This document shows, in pieces, positions 62,167 to 64,000 of a DNA stretch of 64,000 nt (the stretch's first letter is position 1; every line of letters begins with the position of its first letter). The notes beneath the pieces were generated by a model. The model saw nothing but the letters and a program-made list of their open reading frames with translations. It was not told where the DNA came from and did not search any database. The position numbers and the translations under genes are program-made. This stretch comes from Rubricoccus marinus (GTDB taxonomy: Bacteria; Bacteroidota; Rhodothermia; Rhodothermales; Rubricoccaceae). The DNA lies in the NCBI RefSeq assembly GCF_002257665.1, contig NZ_MQWB01000001.1, forward strand, positions 880,515-944,514, written 5' to 3'.

Positions 62167-63468
62167 CTACCGCGCGGCGTCGTACGGGCTGGACACGCGC
62201 CAGATGATGTTGCCCACGTCGTCGGCCACGAGCAGCGCGCCGTCCTTGGCGATCTCCACGCCGACGGGCCGGCCTCTGGCGTCGTCGCCGACGCGGAAGC
62301 CGGTCAGCACGTCGGTGGGCTGGCCCGAGGGCATCCCATTGGCAAAGGGCACGAAGATGACCTTGTAGCCGCTGGCGGGCTTCCGATTCCACGAGCCGTG
62401 CTGGCCGACGAACATACCCTCGCCGAGCCCGAGCGCGTCCGCACCCCATGCGAGGCCGAGCGACGCCGTGTGCGGGCCGAGCGCGTAGTCGGGCTTGAGC
62501 GCCGTCGGCTGCGGCGGCGCGCCGGGAGCGCGCGTGTCCACCACGTCGCCATAGTAGAGCCACGGCCAGCCGTAGAAGTCGCCGTCGCGGACGCGCGTCA
62601 TGTAGTCCGGCGGCACGTCGCTGCCCAACTCGTCGCGCTCGTTGACGGCCGTCCAGAGGGCGCCGGTCGTCGGCTCCCACGCGAGGCCGACGGGGTTGCG
62701 GAGGCCGCTGGCGTACACGCGGCCCTCGCCAGAGGCCACGTCGTACTCCCAAACGGCCGCGCGGCCGTTTTCCGCTGCCAAGCCCATCTCGCCGACGTTG
62801 CTCGCGGAGCCGACGCCGATGTACAGCTTGCTCCCGTCGGGGGAGGCGAGCAGGCTTTTGGTCCAGTGCCGCGCGCCGAGCATGTTGGGAAGCTCCAAGA
62901 CCGTCTCGCCGGGCGTGCCGACAAGCGTGGTCGCGCCCGGCGTGTACGGGAAGCGCACGAGTGCGTTGTAAAACGCGACGTAGAGGTCCTCGCCGACGAG
63001 TTGCATCCCGAAGGGCGACGAAAGGCCGGTCAGGAACGGCGTCCGAACGTCGGCCACGCCGTCGCCGTCCGTATCGCGCAAGAGGGTGATGCGGTTGGCG
63101 CTGGGCGCGAGGGCGCCCGCGTTCTCCATCAGGCTTTTCTGGACGATCGCCTTGATGCCGCCCGGCGGGTCGGGGTTGGGCGGCTTGTTGGTCTCGGCCA
63201 CGAGCACGTCGCCGTTGGGCAGCACGTGCATCCACCGGGGGTGGTCCAAGCCGCTCGCGAACGCCTGCACCTCGGCGCCGGCGATGGCCTCTGGCGTTTT
63301 GCCGCCGGGCCAGCCCACGGCGGTGGCGAAGTTGATGGTCGGGATGAGGCCGCCGCTGGGCTCTGGGATCGTCGGGGTGGGGCCGGTGCCCTCCGCCACG
63401 GTGAGGTCGGCGGAGCCGCCGCACGCCGCGAGGGCGAGCAGGGCGGAAAACAGGAGGAGTCGCTTCAT
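62167..63468 (-). CDS. Sorbosone dehydrogenase-like lipoprotein (PQQ-type propeller)
   Basis: 433 residues. Signal with lipobox LAAC (MKRLLLFSALLALAAC). The six-bladed propeller has GLDHPRWMHVLPNGDVLVAE, LLRDTDGDGVADVRT, SSPFGMQLVGEDLYVAFYNA, GSKLYIGVGSASNVGE, ASGLRNPVGLAWEPTTGALW then TAVNERDELG, and FVGQHGSWNRKPASGYKVIF. This is the L-sorbosone/glucose dehydrogenase-like family that binds PQQ or only resembles such enzymes. Predicted periplasmic or surface sugar oxidation; no electron-acceptor gene is adjacent. Confidence 0.9.
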   Translation of the reverse strand: MKRLLLFSALLALAACGGSADLTVAEGTGPTPTIPEPSGGLIPTINFATAVGWPGGKTPEAIAGAEVQAFASGLDHPRWMHVLPNGDVLVAETNKPPNPDPPGGIKAIVQKSLMENAGALAPSANRITLLRDTDGDGVADVRTPFLTGLSSPFGMQLVGEDLYVAFYNALVRFPYTPGATTLVGTPGETVLELPNMLGARHWTKSLLASPDGSKLYIGVGSASNVGEMGLAAENGRAAVWEYDVASGEGRVYASGLRNPVGLAWEPTTGALWTAVNERDELGSDVPPDYMTRVRDGDFYGWPWLYYGDVVDTRAPGAPPQPTALKPDYALGPHTASLGLAWGADALGLGEGMFVGQHGSWNRKPASGYKVIFVPFANGMPSGQPTDVLTGFRVGDDARGRPVGVEIAKDGALLVADDVGNIIWRVSSPYDAAR

Positions 63469-63478
63469 CGAGATGGGA

Positions 63479-63496
63479 GCCTCTGGCGCCAGAGGC
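63479..63496. repeat. Full motif palindrome upstream of the sorbosone dehydrogenase-like gene
   Basis: GCCTCTGGCGCCAGAGGC about 10 nt before the start of the minus-strand gene, in its leader or promoter. This position does not suit a terminator for that gene. Confidence 0.6.
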
Positions 63497-63612
63497 GAGA
63501 TGGGAGGCTGTGAACCCTAGGGTGGTGCGTGGGTTCACCGGGCGCGTGTGAGGAATGAACAGGGCGCTCTCGGATGGAAGCCTGTGCCTTCAATGTCAGA
63601 GGCGAGCCCTCA

Positions 63613-63652
63613 ACCCCTCCCCTCGGGGAGGTGCCCGAAGGGCGGAGGGGGT
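63613..63652. repeat. Inverted repeat next to the DUF559 gene
   Basis: ACCCCTCC (63613-63620) pairs with GGAGGGG-G-T (63644-63652), and inside CCCCTC/GGGGAG and GCCCGAAGGGC form further hairpins. This GC-rich nested repeat is of a kind I remember near DUF559 genes in many genomes. Its role is unknown. The rest of 63497-63743 has no other feature I can see. Confidence 0.6.
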
Positions 63653-63743
63653 CGCGCCACGTTGTGCCACTGATCTTCCAGAGCGGCCTCTGGCGTTTCA
63701 CCCCTGACGCCCTATCCTTTTGTGACGACCGACATCATCCCCG

Positions 63744-64000
63744 ATGCCTCGCCCCCGGTACGACCCCAGCGCCACACCCTTCGCGCGCCGGTTGCGACGC
63801 GATGCCACGTTCCCTGAGCGGCTGCTGTGGTCTCGGCTGCGACGGCGTCAGCTTGGCGTCCGCGTTCTTCGCCAGAGGCCTGTCGGCCGTTACGTCGTGG
63901 ACTTCCTCGCGCCTGACGTCGGACTGGTGGTGGAAGTCGACGGACGCAGTCACGACCGGCGGATGGCGCACGATGCTGCCAGAGAGCGGTACCTGGTAGG
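63744..64000 (+). CDS. DUF559 (Vsr/endonuclease-fold) protein, 3'-truncated by window edge
   Basis: The ATG at 63744 begins MPRPRYDPSATPFARRLRRD; 85 codons are visible and the frame runs off the window. Family features: TFPERLLWSRLRRRQLGVRV, RPVGRYVVDFLAPDVGLVVE then VDGRSHD, where the DF and ExDGxxHD residues match the very-short-patch-repair-like nuclease site. Stand-alone DUF559 proteins of about 110-130 residues are common; the function is unproven. The last visible residues (HDAARERYLV) fit the usual helix after the active site. Confidence 0.88.
   Translation, partial: MPRPRYDPSATPFARRLRRDATFPERLLWSRLRRRQLGVRVLRQRPVGRYVVDFLAPDVGLVVEVDGRSHDRRMAHDAARERYLV

Overview
The window is high-GC bacterial chromosome with densely packed genes. 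Two proteins carry C-terminal tails of the type IX secretion or FlgD-like kind. There are also many lipoproteins and outer-membrane barrels, a BamD-like lipoprotein and a hybrid-style propeller sensor kinase. Together these suggest the Bacteroidota/Rhodothermota side of the tree. My best guess is a marine Rhodothermota such as Rubricoccus or Rubrivirga; this is inferred from gene content and not tested. A short motif, CCTCTGGCG and its complement CGCCAGAGG, is scattered through genes and gaps at very high density. It often forms the full palindrome GCCTCTGGCGCCAGAGGC at gene ends.

The outstanding region is about 1.9-11.1 kb, an RNA-repair and RNA-surveillance locus. rtcR (CARF domain plus sigma-54 activator) is transcribed leftward. 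Rightward and diverging from it come a Ro60/Rsr (TROVE) gene, an array of nine Y RNA-like units (5770-7035), rtcB (RNA ligase), a RAYT (REP-associated transposase) gene and rtcA (RNA 3'-phosphate cyclase). Every array unit has a two-part Ro-type stem supported by base-pair covariation. In units 5-9 the head is a circularly permuted tRNA body: T arm first, acceptor stem closed by a small loop, then the D arm. The Ro stem is grafted at different tRNA positions in different units: the D loop in unit 5, the anticodon in units 6, 7 and 9, and the variable arm in unit 8. Two units have their anticodon arm capped by a GAGA or UUCG tetraloop. Seven REP/REPIN loci of one family lie between 3.6 and 11.1 kb, and I saw none elsewhere in the window.

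11-23 kb: a secreted M49-like peptidase, pgk and gap, a NarL-type regulator with a lipoprotein and a large propeller sensor kinase on the minus strand, then a TPR membrane protein, an NtrC-type regulator and LolD on the plus strand. 23-34 kb: nadA, an outer-membrane barrel, a Lon-substrate-domain protein, bamD, nadD, a GH3 enzyme, a thioredoxin-like protein, two tiny membrane proteins, an aromatic amino acid hydroxylase, acylphosphatase and an M50 protease. 34-49 kb: envelope and secreted proteins (lipoprotein, propeller with sorting-like tail, PorV-like barrel, two paralogous barrels flanking a metalloprotease, CPBP protease, GH3 lipoprotein), pyrD, and a large peptidase/TolB-propeller/barrel protein. 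49-64 kb: PBP2 and RodA, transketolase, small lipoproteins, a sorting-domain protein, acyltransferase, glycosyltransferase, murA, a sorbosone-dehydrogenase-like lipoprotein, and a DUF559 nuclease cut by the right edge.

The pathways with clear gene sets are central carbon metabolism (rpe, tkt, pgk, gap), NAD synthesis (nadA, nadD), wall elongation (mrdA, rodA, murA) and the Rtc/Ro RNA system. Motif matches are read by eye; no database search or folding program was run.
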